Below, piece by piece: positions 53,650 through 64,000 of a stretch of 64,000 nucleotides of DNA. Each line of letters opens with the position of its first letter. Positions within the stretch are counted from its first letter, which is position 1. A program made the position numbers and the translations under genes. Source of the DNA: Kribbella qitaiheensis (GTDB taxonomy: Bacteria; Actinomycetota; Actinomycetes; Propionibacteriales; Kribbellaceae); assembly GCF_014217565.1 (NCBI RefSeq), contig NZ_CP043661.1, positions 248,001 to 312,000 of the forward strand, given 5' to 3'. The notes below the pieces were generated by a model that saw only the letters and a list, made by a program, of their open reading frames with translations, was not told the origin of the DNA and did no database searches.

Positions 53650-54372
53650 GTGACAGACTCCGACGGACCGGCCTCCTTCAAGCTCGCGTACGTCCCCGGG
53701 GTGACGCCGACCAAGTGGGTCCGGGTCTGGAACGAGCGGCTGCCCAGGGTGCGGCTGACGCTGATCCCGGTCACCGCCGCCGAAGCGGCCGACGTCGTAC
53801 GGGCCGGTGAAGCCGACGCCGGGCTGGTGCGGTTGCCGATCGACCGGACGGGTCTGAGCGCGATACCTCTCTATACCGAGACGACAGTGGTCGTGGTGCC
53901 GAAGGATCACGTCGTGACCGCGGCCGAAGAGGTGACCTTGGCCGACCTCGCTGACGATTTCATACTGCATCCGCTCGACGACATCCTCGGCTGGGAAGAG
54001 CTTCCGGGGGAGCCGGCGTTCGAGCGGCCCGCGACGACGGCTGCCGCGATCGAGCTGGTGGCGGCGGGAGCGGGGCTCCTCGTGGTACCGCAGTCGCTGG
54101 CCCGGCTGCATCACCGCAAGGACCTCACCTATCGGCCGTTGTCGGACGCTCCGGAGTCGCAGGTCGCGCTGACCTGGCCGGAGACCGAGACCACCGACCT
54201 GATGGAACAGTTCATCGGCATCGTCCGCGGCCGGACCGTCAACAGCTCCCGCGAACGACCGCCGACGCCACCCAAGGCCAAACGCCAGGACACCAAGAAG
54301 CAGGACCCCAGGAAGAAGGCCGCCGCCGGCCGCCGGCAGCCCGCCAAACGCGGCAAACCCCGCGGCCGCTGA
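53650..54372 (+). CDS. Solo LysR-type ligand-binding domain with a basic tail
   Basis: 240 residues from GTG 53650. The fold is the LysR substrate-binding domain (KLAYVPGVTPTKWVRVWNER, then GLVRLPIDRTGLSAIPLY and AIELVAAGAGLLVVPQSLAR), but the N-terminal helix-turn-helix is absent. Instead the last 40 residues are very rich in Lys, Arg and Pro (KKQDPRKKAAAGRRQPAKR), which could bind nucleic acid. Divergent from the DUF5997 gene with 69 bp between; they may work as a split regulator. Confidence 0.8.
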   Translation: MTDSDGPASFKLAYVPGVTPTKWVRVWNERLPRVRLTLIPVTAAEAADVVRAGEADAGLVRLPIDRTGLSAIPLYTETTVVVVPKDHVVTAAEEVTLADLADDFILHPLDDILGWEELPGEPAFERPATTAAAIELVAAGAGLLVVPQSLARLHHRKDLTYRPLSDAPESQVALTWPETETTDLMEQFIGIVRGRTVNSSRERPPTPPKAKRQDTKKQDPRKKAAAGRRQPAKRGKPRGR

Positions 54373-54437
54373 GAACCTCCGGATCCGGCTGTGCCGCCGC
54401 GATTCCTGACCGGCCGAGGCTGACACGGTACTTAATC

Positions 54438-57160
<2,723 letters not shown>

Positions 57161-57179
57161 TCTGTTCCACGTTTGCTGT

Positions 57180-57209
57180 CGAGGGGTCCAGGCTCGCCTG
57201 GGCCCCTCG
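57180..57209 (+). terminator. Terminator hairpin after katG
   Basis: 14-bp stem (57180-57193 with 57196-57209), complementary except for one T-G wobble, 19 nt after the katG stop. Fraying at the tip would widen the 2-nt loop. Confidence 0.7.
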
Positions 57210-57316
57210 GCTAGTTGCGGTCCGTGGCTGGGCGGGCACCTGAAATCACTGCGGCGCTATGTCAACTTCGAGCCCCCTGAGCGCATCTATTAAGTGTCTC
57301 TAAGGGGGGACAACTC

Positions 57317-57913
57317 ATGAAGTTCATCCACACCGATCACAAGCCGATCCGCCGACCTCTCCGAGCCGCCTTCGCCATCCTGGCAGTTGCGGCCATCCCG
57401 GCAGCCGCGGTCGCCGTACCGGCCGTCGCCGACGCGTCCACGACAGCCGCCAGCTCGTGCCCCACCGGTTGGGGTTCATTGCCGGAGGCAAGTACTTACC
57501 GTGGCCTCGGCAAGCTGACGAACGTCCGGACCGGTCGGCACGACTGTTTCGACCGCATCGTCTTCGACGTCAAAGGCAAGCCGTCCTGGTTCGGCGTGCG
57601 CTACGTCACGAACGTCTACACCGTCGGGGAAGGGGCCCTCGTGCCGCTCCGTGGCGGCGCCAAGCTGGAGATCGTCCTGTCCGTGCCTTCGTACGACGAT
57701 GCCGGCAACGACACCTATCACCCGGCGAACGTCAACGAACTGACCAACGTGCACGGCTACCGGACCTTCCGGCAGGTCGCGACTGCGGGCAGCTTCGAAG
57801 GGGAGACCACGATCGGGCTCGGCGTCCGCGCCCGCCTCCCGTTCCGCGTCTTCACCCTCACCGGCGCAGCGAACACGAGCCGCATCGTCGTTGACGTCGC
57901 CCACCACTGGTAA
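57317..57913 (+). CDS. Secreted AMIN-like domain protein
   Basis: 198 residues, ATG 57317 with AAGGGGGG upstream. Signal peptide about 1-39 (AFAILAVAAIPAAAVAVPAV, ADA cleavage). The mature part has TGRHDCFDRIVFDVKGKPSW and VNELTNVHGYRTFRQVATAG, then GVRARLPFRVFTLTGAANTS, matching AMIN-like exported proteins of actinomycetes. Two Cys (CPTG and HDCF) could form a disulfide. Cell-surface role, not characterised. Confidence 0.8.
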   Translation: MKFIHTDHKPIRRPLRAAFAILAVAAIPAAAVAVPAVADASTTAASSCPTGWGSLPEASTYRGLGKLTNVRTGRHDCFDRIVFDVKGKPSWFGVRYVTNVYTVGEGALVPLRGGAKLEIVLSVPSYDDAGNDTYHPANVNELTNVHGYRTFRQVATAGSFEGETTIGLGVRARLPFRVFTLTGAANTSRIVVDVAHHW

Positions 57914-57931
57914 TAGTGCAGAATTGCCCGT

Positions 57932-57991
57932 GTGAGTAAGGATGCGACCATCGGCGCGAGCAGCGCGCCAGCTGTGCCCAGGTGCCGGTAG
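57932..57991 (+). CDS. Putative leader peptide upstream of ADP-ribosylglycohydrolase
   Basis: GTG 57932 lies 7 nt after CAGAAT, the same leaderless arrangement as other genes here. It encodes 19 residues (VSKDATIGASSAPAVPRCR) and its TAG is followed at once by ATG 57992 (TAGATG). This could be a leader peptide coupling translation of the next gene, or an N-terminal extension cut off by a stop mutation or indel. Confidence 0.35.
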   Translation: MSKDATIGASSAPAVPRCR

Positions 57992-59263
57992 ATGTTGGTC
58001 GAGCTGGCGGTGGGGGACGCGTACGGGGCCGGGTTCGAGTATGCGGATCCGGCCTTCGTCGCGACGCACAACACGGTGCGCGGCTATGTCCAGCATCCGA
58101 CGCACGCGGGTATTGGGCCTGGTGCCTATACCGACGATACGCAGATGACGATCGCCGTTGCCGAGCACCTGATTTCCGCCGAGCCATGGACGGGCGAGCG
58201 GCTGGCGGATCGATTCGTGACGGCGTTTCGGCGGGATCGGCGCGAAGGGTACGCCGGTGGGTTTTACCGGCTGCTGTCCGAAGTACAGGATGGTGCCGAG
58301 TTGCTGGCTCGGATCGATCCGAGCAGCGACAAGAGTGGGGCGGCCATGCGGGCCGGGCCGGTGGGGCTGCTGCCGACGGTGGCCGACGTGCTGCACCACA
58401 GCGCGGTACAAGCTCGCGTCACGCACGACACTCCGGCCGGCATCGAGGCGGCGCAGGCGGCGGCGCTGGCTGTGCATTACTGCCACTACGAGCTGGGTCC
58501 GTTGGCCCAGCTCGGACCGTGGATCGACCGGCAGGTGCAGTCCGTGGGTGGTCGGGGCGGGTGGTCGCAACCTTGGCGTGGCAAGGTTGGCGCACAGGGG
58601 TGGATGAGCGTTCGCGCTGCGATCACAGCGATGACCAAGAGCACCAGCCTGAGCGACATTTTGCGGAGCTGTGTGGCTTTCACCGGTGACGTCGACACTG
58701 TCGCGACCGTGGCGCTCGGCGCGGCGTCGCGATCGCCGCTGGTGGTCCAGGACCTTCCGAACGTGCTGCGGCGCGGGCTGGAGAACGGCCCGTACGGGCG
58801 TGGTTACCTGTGGAATCTTGATGCCCGCTTGCTTTCCTGCACGTCACCGCTGGCGGATCCGGCCGGGCCTTCGGTGGTGGGGCTGTGGGGTGACGATTCG
58901 CTCTTTCAGGGAGCAACGGAGGCCGACCGGGTCGCATTCGTTGCTGACGGCACCGGTTGGTTTGAGCACGCCAATGCGTTCGCCACCGAGGTCGAGCGCT
59001 TCAACTGGGAGCAGTTGCCCGCTGGGCGGATACGGATCGCCTTCACCCGCTACCTGTACCTGGAGAGCGGCAAATCTCCGGAGGCCAAGGAACACTGGCA
59101 CTCCGAGCGACTTCTGACCGCCCGAGTGGGGCGGGGGACTGATGCCATCGACGGCGAAGCGACGGTGCTGACGTTGGAGGCCGCCTCCGAGCGGCCGCGT
59201 CGATTTGCGCTGGTTCGCGCCGACGTCACCGCCGCCGCTGATCCGGCTGGGCCCATCGATTGA
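57992..59263 (+). CDS. ADP-ribosylglycohydrolase-family protein
   Basis: 423 residues from ATG 57992. Metal-binding signatures: ELAVGDAYGAGFEY, GAYTDDTQMTIAVAEHL (Asp-Asp, Mg sites) and CVAFTGDVDTVATVALGAAS near residue 230 with the second Asp pair. These enzymes remove ADP-ribose from Arg or other adducts. Residues after 290 form an extension with WHSERLLTAR that I do not recognise. No ADP-ribosyltransferase is nearby. A 19-codon frame ends right before its start. Confidence 0.85.
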   Translation: MLVELAVGDAYGAGFEYADPAFVATHNTVRGYVQHPTHAGIGPGAYTDDTQMTIAVAEHLISAEPWTGERLADRFVTAFRRDRREGYAGGFYRLLSEVQDGAELLARIDPSSDKSGAAMRAGPVGLLPTVADVLHHSAVQARVTHDTPAGIEAAQAAALAVHYCHYELGPLAQLGPWIDRQVQSVGGRGGWSQPWRGKVGAQGWMSVRAAITAMTKSTSLSDILRSCVAFTGDVDTVATVALGAASRSPLVVQDLPNVLRRGLENGPYGRGYLWNLDARLLSCTSPLADPAGPSVVGLWGDDSLFQGATEADRVAFVADGTGWFEHANAFATEVERFNWEQLPAGRIRIAFTRYLYLESGKSPEAKEHWHSERLLTARVGRGTDAIDGEATVLTLEAASERPRRFALVRADVTAAADPAGPID

Positions 59264-59293
59264 CCAATTGTCCGGTCTGACGGTCGTGCGGGG

Positions 59294-59560
59294 ATGGCGT
59301 CATGTGGCTATCCGGAGGACATCGCCCACGCGATCGCCGCCAAGAACGGCTGGCAGGTACGCCGGGACGGTGCTGACTGGCGTCGCGTGGTTCCTTCACC
59401 GTTGCCGCAACGAGTGGTGGAGCTCGATGTCGCCGAGCTCCTGCTCCAGAACGAGGCCACAGTGGTCCTCGCCGATTTTGGTACGCCGTCCGCGCGGGCG
59501 TTGGGGGCGATCTCGGTGGGCGAACTGGAGGCGCTGTCCTTCCCGTCCGGCGGTCCCATC
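59294..59560 (+). pseudogene. Carbamate kinase relic
   Basis: Reads CGYPEDIAHAIAAKNGWQVR, DGADWRRVVPSPLPQRVVEL and then DFGTPSARALGAISVGELEA with FPSG. These are two separate stretches of the amino-acid-kinase fold of carbamate kinase (WRRVVPSP.P motif; GTP.AR.I..... region) brought together, with the N-terminal half and the segment between missing. After FPSG the similarity ends and the frame runs into unrelated sequence before the oxidoreductase start at 59686. Confidence 0.45.
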
Positions 59561-59685
59561 CGGCCCCGGTCGTCCTTCAGTTCCTGTCGGCGAAATATAC
59601 CTACAACCCGTCGCGGCTCGCGGTGATCTATCGCCCGGCGGCCGGGAGGTGTTGGATGGAACTGACCGACTATGTCAGGAGAAAC

Positions 59686-60681
59686 ATGTCGAAACCGCTC
59701 AAGATCGCGGTGCTGGGGTTCTGGCACGTCCACGCCGGGGACTACGCGAAACAGGCCGAGCAACATCCCGGGACGGAGCTGGTCGCCGTCTGGGACGACG
59801 ACCCCGCGCTCGGCCAGGCTGGTGCGGATCGGTTCGGAGTGCCGTACACGGACGATCTCGACGCTCTGCTCGCCCGCGACGACCTGGACGGCGTCACCAT
59901 CACCACGGCGACCAATGTGCACCGCGACATCATGGTCAACGCGGCGAACGCCGGCAAGCACATCTTCACCGAGAAGGTGCTCGCGCCTACCGTCGCGGAG
60001 GCAGAGGAGATCATCGCCGCCGCCGACGCCAACAAGGTCAAACTCGTGGTCTCGCTGCCCCGGCTCGCGCACGGCTACACGCAGGCGATCCGCGAGGTGA
60101 TCGACAGCGGCGACCTCGGCCGGCTCACCTACGGCCGCGTCCGGCTCTCGCACGACGGTGCCATCGCCAAGAACGGGGGAGAGGACGGCTGGTTGCCCCG
60201 CCGCTTCTTCGAGCCGGAGACGGCGATCGGCGGCGCGCTGACCGACCTCGGCTGTCACCCGGTCTACCTGCTCCAGCTCTTCCTCGGCGCGGATCCCGAG
60301 ACCGTCAGCGCGACGTACCGGTCGGTGGCCGGTCGTGACCTGGAGGACAACGCGGTCGTGACGGTCGGGTACGCCGATCAGAAGATCGGCGTGATCGAGG
60401 CCGGGTTCGCGAGCCCGAACCCCTTCACGATCGAGATCTTCGGTACCGAAGGCAGCCTGACCTACACCGACGAAGGCAACCTCCTGCAGGTCAGCGGCAA
60501 GCAACTGCTCGTGCCGGACCACAGTCAGGACGCGTTCGGCCAATGGGTCGACCACATCGCAGGAGGCACCCGCGCCGACGACAACCTCGCCCGGGCCGTG
60601 GAGCTGACCCGGATGGTCGTCGCGGCGAACGAGGCCGCGGCGGCGGGCCGGGCCATCTCTTACCAGGGCCCGACGGCCTGA
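59686..60681 (+). CDS. Gfo/Idh/MocA-family oxidoreductase
   Basis: 331 residues, ATG 59686 with AGGAGA 5 nt upstream. NAD(P)-binding Rossmann start KIAVLGFWHVHAGDYAKQAE (His-containing variant of GxGxxG), ITTATNVHRDIMVNAANAGK and the EKVLA/catalytic Lys motif HIFTEKVLAPTVAEAEEII. C-terminal beta-sheet substrate domain (GGALTDLGCHPVYLLQLFLG). Sugar or inositol dehydrogenase-type. Followed 34 nt later by a paralogue. Confidence 0.88.
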   Translation: MSKPLKIAVLGFWHVHAGDYAKQAEQHPGTELVAVWDDDPALGQAGADRFGVPYTDDLDALLARDDLDGVTITTATNVHRDIMVNAANAGKHIFTEKVLAPTVAEAEEIIAAADANKVKLVVSLPRLAHGYTQAIREVIDSGDLGRLTYGRVRLSHDGAIAKNGGEDGWLPRRFFEPETAIGGALTDLGCHPVYLLQLFLGADPETVSATYRSVAGRDLEDNAVVTVGYADQKIGVIEAGFASPNPFTIEIFGTEGSLTYTDEGNLLQVSGKQLLVPDHSQDAFGQWVDHIAGGTRADDNLARAVELTRMVVAANEAAAAGRAISYQGPTA

Positions 60682-60715
60682 TCGTTCTCCCCACCCCACG
60701 AACGAGGAGACACCC

Positions 60716-61717
60716 ATGCCACAAATCAAGGTCGGCCTGATCGGGGCCGGCGGCATCGCGTCCGCTCACATCAAGGGCTACAACGCCCACGCCGACCGGA
60801 TCGGCGTCATCGCGGTGGCCGACGCGGTCGAGGAAACGGCTGCTGCCCGCGGCGCCGAGCTGGGCGCCACGCCGTACACGGACTATCGCCAGATGCTCGC
60901 CGCGGAGGACCTCGACGCGGTCGACATCTGCCTGCCGCACCACCTGCACCGCGACGCGATCGTCGCGGCGGCCGAGGCGGGCAAGCACATCCTGTGTGAG
61001 AAGCCGCTCTGCCTGACCGCGGCTGAGGCCAAGGACGTCCGTACTGCGGTCAGCGCCAGCGGCGTCACCTTGATGTGCGCGCACAACCAGTTGTTCATGC
61101 CGGCTGTCGCCAAGGCGAAGGAGTTGCTGGAGGCGGGAACCCTCGGGACCGTCTACGAGGTGCGGACCACCGACAGCTTCTACAACGACTTCGACCCGGC
61201 CAACATGGGCTGGCGCGCGAGCACGAGTACGAGCGGTGGCGGCGAGCTGATCGACACCGGCTACCACCCGACGTACCTGATGTTGCACCTGGCCGGCGGC
61301 TTACCGGTCGAGGCGACCGCGATGCTGTCCACGCATCGGCTGAAGTTCATGGAGGGCGAGGATTCCGCGCAGGTCCTGATCAGGTTCGACAACGGCGTCG
61401 TTGGGCAACTGGTCACCAGCTGGGCCTATCAGCCGGCCGCCGGCACCGAGCGCTTCTCGGTCGTCGGGGAGCTCGGCGCCCTGCACAGCGACGGGAGCTC
61501 CGTCACCACCAAGCTCCGCTCCGGCGAGACCAGCACCATCGACCTGGAGCCCGTTGACACCTTCGTCGCCGAGATCGGCCACTTCGCCGACTCCCTGCTC
61601 AACAAGACCCGCCCGCTGCACACCGAGGAGGAGGGCATCGCTGTCCTGGGCATCCTGCTCGCCGCCTACGAAGGCGCTCGCAACAAGACGATCGCCCCCG
61701 TACTCCGAGCCGATTGA
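60716..61717 (+). CDS. Gfo/Idh/MocA-family oxidoreductase
   Basis: 333 residues, ATG 60716 with GAGGAG upstream. Rossmann motif KVGLIGAGGIASAHIKGYNA, VDICLPHHLHRDAIVAAAEA and catalytic GKHILCEKPLCLTAAEAKDV (Glu-Lys-Pro). C-terminal: STSGGGELIDTGYHPTYLML. Same operon as the preceding paralogue; together they likely carry out consecutive oxidation/reduction steps on a sugar or cyclitol. Confidence 0.9.
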   Translation: MPQIKVGLIGAGGIASAHIKGYNAHADRIGVIAVADAVEETAAARGAELGATPYTDYRQMLAAEDLDAVDICLPHHLHRDAIVAAAEAGKHILCEKPLCLTAAEAKDVRTAVSASGVTLMCAHNQLFMPAVAKAKELLEAGTLGTVYEVRTTDSFYNDFDPANMGWRASTSTSGGGELIDTGYHPTYLMLHLAGGLPVEATAMLSTHRLKFMEGEDSAQVLIRFDNGVVGQLVTSWAYQPAAGTERFSVVGELGALHSDGSSVTTKLRSGETSTIDLEPVDTFVAEIGHFADSLLNKTRPLHTEEEGIAVLGILLAAYEGARNKTIAPVLRAD

Positions 61718-61739
61718 ACCGACGCGGGATAGTTGAGGA

Positions 61740-62543
61740 GTGACCAGTACCGCTGACGAGAGCGCGTCGGAGCAGACGACGGCCGTGAGGCTCGAGAAGC
61801 GTGTCCTGGTGAAGGAGGTCTGGCTCGTCCTCGCGCTGTCGCTCGGCGCATCGGCCGTTTCGGCCCTGATCTCCTTCACCGGGGTGCTCACCTCGCATCG
61901 TCCGTTGGGCGATCAGACGGCGGTGATCGTCGGTTCGCGTGCTCCGGGGCGGCCATGGCTCGACCTCGCCTGGCAGATCTTCGCGGTGGTGACGGCGTTG
62001 GTGCCGGTCGCGCTGGTGGCCCACCTGCTGGCGCGGGGTGGTGAATCACTGCGGACGCTCGGGTTCGACCGACGGGACCGCCGCCGGGATCTCGCCCGTG
62101 GAGCGGCCGTGGCCGCGGGTGTCGGTGCCGCCGGGTTGGCCTTCTATCTCACGGCCGTCGCGGTGGGAGTGAGTCTGACCGTCGATCCGGCGCAGCTGCC
62201 CGGAGCCTGGTGGCGGGTGCCGGTGCTGATCGCGGTCGCGGCGCAGAACGCGATACTCGAAGAGGTCATCGTCCTCGGATATCTGACCCGGCGGCTGGAG
62301 CAGCTGGGCTGGTCCTTCAGGAGCAGGACGGCCGCGAGCGCCGTGCTGCGTGGGTCGTACCACCTCTACCAAGGATTCGGCGGCTTCGTCGCGAACCTGG
62401 TGATGGGTGGGCTGTTCTGCTACCTGTACCGGCGGTGGGGACGCGTGATGCCGCTGGTAGTGGCGCACACGCTGATCGACGTGGTCGCGCTGGTCGGAGC
62501 GACCTACCTGATCGGGAAGGTCGGCTGGCTACCCGGCGGCTGA
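61740..62543 (+). CDS. CPBP-family intramembrane metalloprotease
   Basis: 267 residues, GTG 61740 with GATAGT upstream. About seven membrane helices. The CPBP motifs are present: motif 1 ILEEVIVLGYLTRRLEQLG (EExxxR-like, here Glu-Glu and Arg), motif 2 GSYHLYQGFGGF (His), motif 3 VVAHTLIDV (His with Asp). Such proteins cleave membrane peptides or prenylated substrates. Converges with the GAF-ANTAR gene, 5 bp apart. Confidence 0.83.
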   Translation: MTSTADESASEQTTAVRLEKRVLVKEVWLVLALSLGASAVSALISFTGVLTSHRPLGDQTAVIVGSRAPGRPWLDLAWQIFAVVTALVPVALVAHLLARGGESLRTLGFDRRDRRRDLARGAAVAAGVGAAGLAFYLTAVAVGVSLTVDPAQLPGAWWRVPVLIAVAAQNAILEEVIVLGYLTRRLEQLGWSFRSRTAASAVLRGSYHLYQGFGGFVANLVMGGLFCYLYRRWGRVMPLVVAHTLIDVVALVGATYLIGKVGWLPGG

Positions 62544-62548
62544 TCCGG

Positions 62549-63253
62549 TCAGTGTGGGAGCTTGCGGGTGTCGATGAGTTGCTGGGCGACATCTCGGAGC
62601 TTGGTGTTGGTGTCTTGGGAGTAGCGCTTGAGGATGGCGAACGCGCGGTCGTCGTCGACGTCGAAGCGCTCCATCAGGATGCCCATCGCCTGGCCGACCA
62701 GCTTGCGGGCGTCGACCGCCGACGTCATGGTCTCGTCATGCCGCGCGGAGGCGACCGCGACGGCGGCATGCCGGCCGAGGATGTGCGCGATCGCCTCGCC
62801 GTCCTCGCCGAACGCGTTCGGGCCGGGGCTGTACAGACCGAGTACGCCGACCGACCGGGTGGTGCCGCCGCCGATCAGCAGCGGAACGTCCAGCACGCTG
62901 CGGACCCCCAGGGCGGCCACCTTCGCAGCCCATTGGGGCCACCGGTCGTCGGTGAAGGTGTCCCGGATGAGCACGGTGGTGTGTTCCCGCAGGACGGTGA
63001 CCAGGGGACCGACCGAGGTACTGAGCTGCAGGTCGTACACGTCCGCGACGACCGGGTCGGTCACCGCTGCCACCTGCGGCCGGCTACCCCTCGTGTTGAG
63101 TGCGACACCGGCGTAGCTGCAGTTGAGCGCCTGCAGAGCGAACTGGACGACCGCGTCGATGGTCTCGCCCACCCCGTCGGCGTCGTGCAGCTCGAGCGCC
63201 AGCCGGGCGAACGTTTCCGCCACGTCGGCGGAAGCGGGATCAAGCGGCGTCAT
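62549..63253 (-). CDS. GAF-ANTAR domain protein
   Basis: 234 residues from ATG 63253 with GGAGCGA upstream. GAF domain about 10-160 (VGPLVTVLREHTTVLIRDTF; VPLLIGGGTTRSVGVLGLYS). ANTAR domain about 175-232: LVGQAMGILMERFDVDDDRA, then AFAILKRYSQDTNTKLRDVA. ANTAR domains bind two-hexaloop RNA structures to antiterminate transcription; the GAF domain senses a ligand. Target RNA not identified here. Confidence 0.88.
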   Translation of the reverse strand: MTPLDPASADVAETFARLALELHDADGVGETIDAVVQFALQALNCSYAGVALNTRGSRPQVAAVTDPVVADVYDLQLSTSVGPLVTVLREHTTVLIRDTFTDDRWPQWAAKVAALGVRSVLDVPLLIGGGTTRSVGVLGLYSPGPNAFGEDGEAIAHILGRHAAVAVASARHDETMTSAVDARKLVGQAMGILMERFDVDDDRAFAILKRYSQDTNTKLRDVAQQLIDTRKLPH

Positions 63254-63378
63254 GGTTCGCTCCAGGCAGGTGTCAGCACCAGGAGCACCCACACCTCAGG
63301 AGTGATCCGAGGCCAAAGGTAGTGCACCGCCTCCGTGGTTTACCGGAGGGGTGTCAGCGTGGCGGTTTCACCAGCGCA

Positions 63379-64000
63379 TCAGACCAGGTAGCGATCGCCG
63401 GGGCGCAGTACTCGGAGCCAACAGCAGCCGTATCCTTCGACGCGGTGGCGGAAGGTGCCGTCGGTTCCGACCTCGGTGACAGCCCCGCTGAGAAGGTCCG
63501 CGACCCGGAGGCCGGCAGCCGCTCCTGCCACAGCGATCGTCACCTCCGCAGGTTCGTCGGCGAAGTTGTGCAGGGCGATCACCGTGCCGCCCTCGCAGTC
63601 CGAACGGTGGGCGAAAACCGAGGGGGCCTCGGTGGCAAGGATCGTGCAGGTACCCCAGGACAGCTCCGGGCTCTCCCGGTAGCGCTGGACCAGGAGCTTG
63701 ATCCAGCTGAACAATGAATCGGGATCCCGTCGTTGGTCTGCGACGTTCACGTACTCCGGGGACAGTTCGCCTTCCACCATAGGCCGGAACAGGTTGTCCG
63801 GATCGGCGGCAGAGAAGCCACCGTTGACGCCGCTGGTCCACTGCATCGGAGTCCGTACCGCGTTGCGCCCGTCCACACTGAGGTTTTCGCCCATGCCGAT
63901 CTCCTCGCCGTAGAACAGCACCGGCGTACCAGGCAGGCTGAAGAGCAGGCTGTAGACCATCTTGATCCGGGCCGGGTCGTTGCCGAGCATCGGAGGCAGC
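63379..64000 (-). CDS. GH13 alpha-amylase-family enzyme, C-terminal part
   Basis: The right edge of the window cuts the gene; about 207 C-terminal residues remain. LPPMLGNDPARIKMVYSLLF, SLPGTPVLFYGEEIGMGENL, and RTPMQWTSGVNGGFSAAD match the end of the (beta/alpha)8 barrel of GH13 enzymes of the trehalose synthase/alpha-glucosidase group. A small C-terminal beta domain follows (TVIALHNFADEPAEVTIAVA). Catalytic residues lie upstream, outside the window, so the specificity is open. Confidence 0.85.
   Translation of the reverse strand, partial: LPPMLGNDPARIKMVYSLLFSLPGTPVLFYGEEIGMGENLSVDGRNAVRTPMQWTSGVNGGFSAADPDNLFRPMVEGELSPEYVNVADQRRDPDSLFSWIKLLVQRYRESPELSWGTCTILATEAPSVFAHRSDCEGGTVIALHNFADEPAEVTIAVAGAAAGLRVADLLSGAVTEVGTDGTFRHRVEGYGCCWLRVLRPGDRYLV

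Overview
The window is a chromosomal segment of a high-GC, spore-forming-type actinomycete, most like the Kribbella/Nocardioidaceae group. This is an inference from strong G/C third-codon bias, many leaderless genes (a TANNNT-like -10 hexamer 6-8 nt before an ATG or GTG), abundant Tat/Sec exported hydrolases, and characteristic gene pairs (furA-katG, DUF5997 with a LysR-type ligand-binding protein, PucR regulator with flavodoxin reductase and desaturase). No rRNA, tRNA, CRISPR array, prophage or intact transposon was recognised.

Layout. 0-3.8 kb: a carbohydrate locus with two divergent exported proteins, two palindromic LacI-type operators between them, and a LacI regulator gene carrying an in-frame stop. 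3.9-8.3 kb: divergent TPR/MarR pair, a small protein coupled to a GNAT, an SGNH hydrolase and a PHP phosphatase. 8.4-15 kb: a large sacsin/HSP90-like ATPase, a DUF222-HNH protein and a graveyard of gene relics. 15-20.5 kb: a five-gene peptide/oligosaccharide-type ABC importer operon. 20.6-25.5 kb: a DMT transporter, an SGNH hydrolase, a sensor kinase, an esterase and an internally deleted response regulator. 25.6-46.7 kb: an exoenzyme-rich stretch with four phosphate-ester hydrolases (an acid-phosphatase-like lipoprotein, two phospholipase C-type enzymes, PhoD), an M6 protease and a papain-like protease, mixed with regulators (DeoR, XRE, LexA-like, MerR), a HAD phosphatase, YbaK, a methyltransferase and a GMC oxidoreductase. 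46.8-53.2 kb: GH3 beta-glucosidase with an ArsR-type regulator, then a PucR regulator divergent from a ferredoxin reductase/desaturase pair. 53.2-57.2 kb: DUF5997, LysR-like protein and furA-katG. 57.3-64 kb: AMIN-like exported protein, ADP-ribosylglycohydrolase, two Gfo/Idh/MocA oxidoreductases, a CPBP protease, a GAF-ANTAR regulator and the end of a GH13 enzyme.

Two kinds of gene damage run through the window. At least seven single-base indels, mostly in short G or C runs, break otherwise well conserved genes (ATPase, HNH, SGNH, phospholipase C, YbaK, desaturase, a small remnant); most of these look like sequence errors. Separately, real-looking decay is seen: an internally deleted response regulator, a methyltransferase and a carbamate kinase with their cores removed, a truncated DUF4406-like gene and the LacI nonsense codon.

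Functionally the window reads as a soil saprophyte's scavenging region: exported enzymes release sugars, phosphate and peptides, while ABC and DMT transporters, oxidoreductases and many local one-component regulators handle uptake and response.
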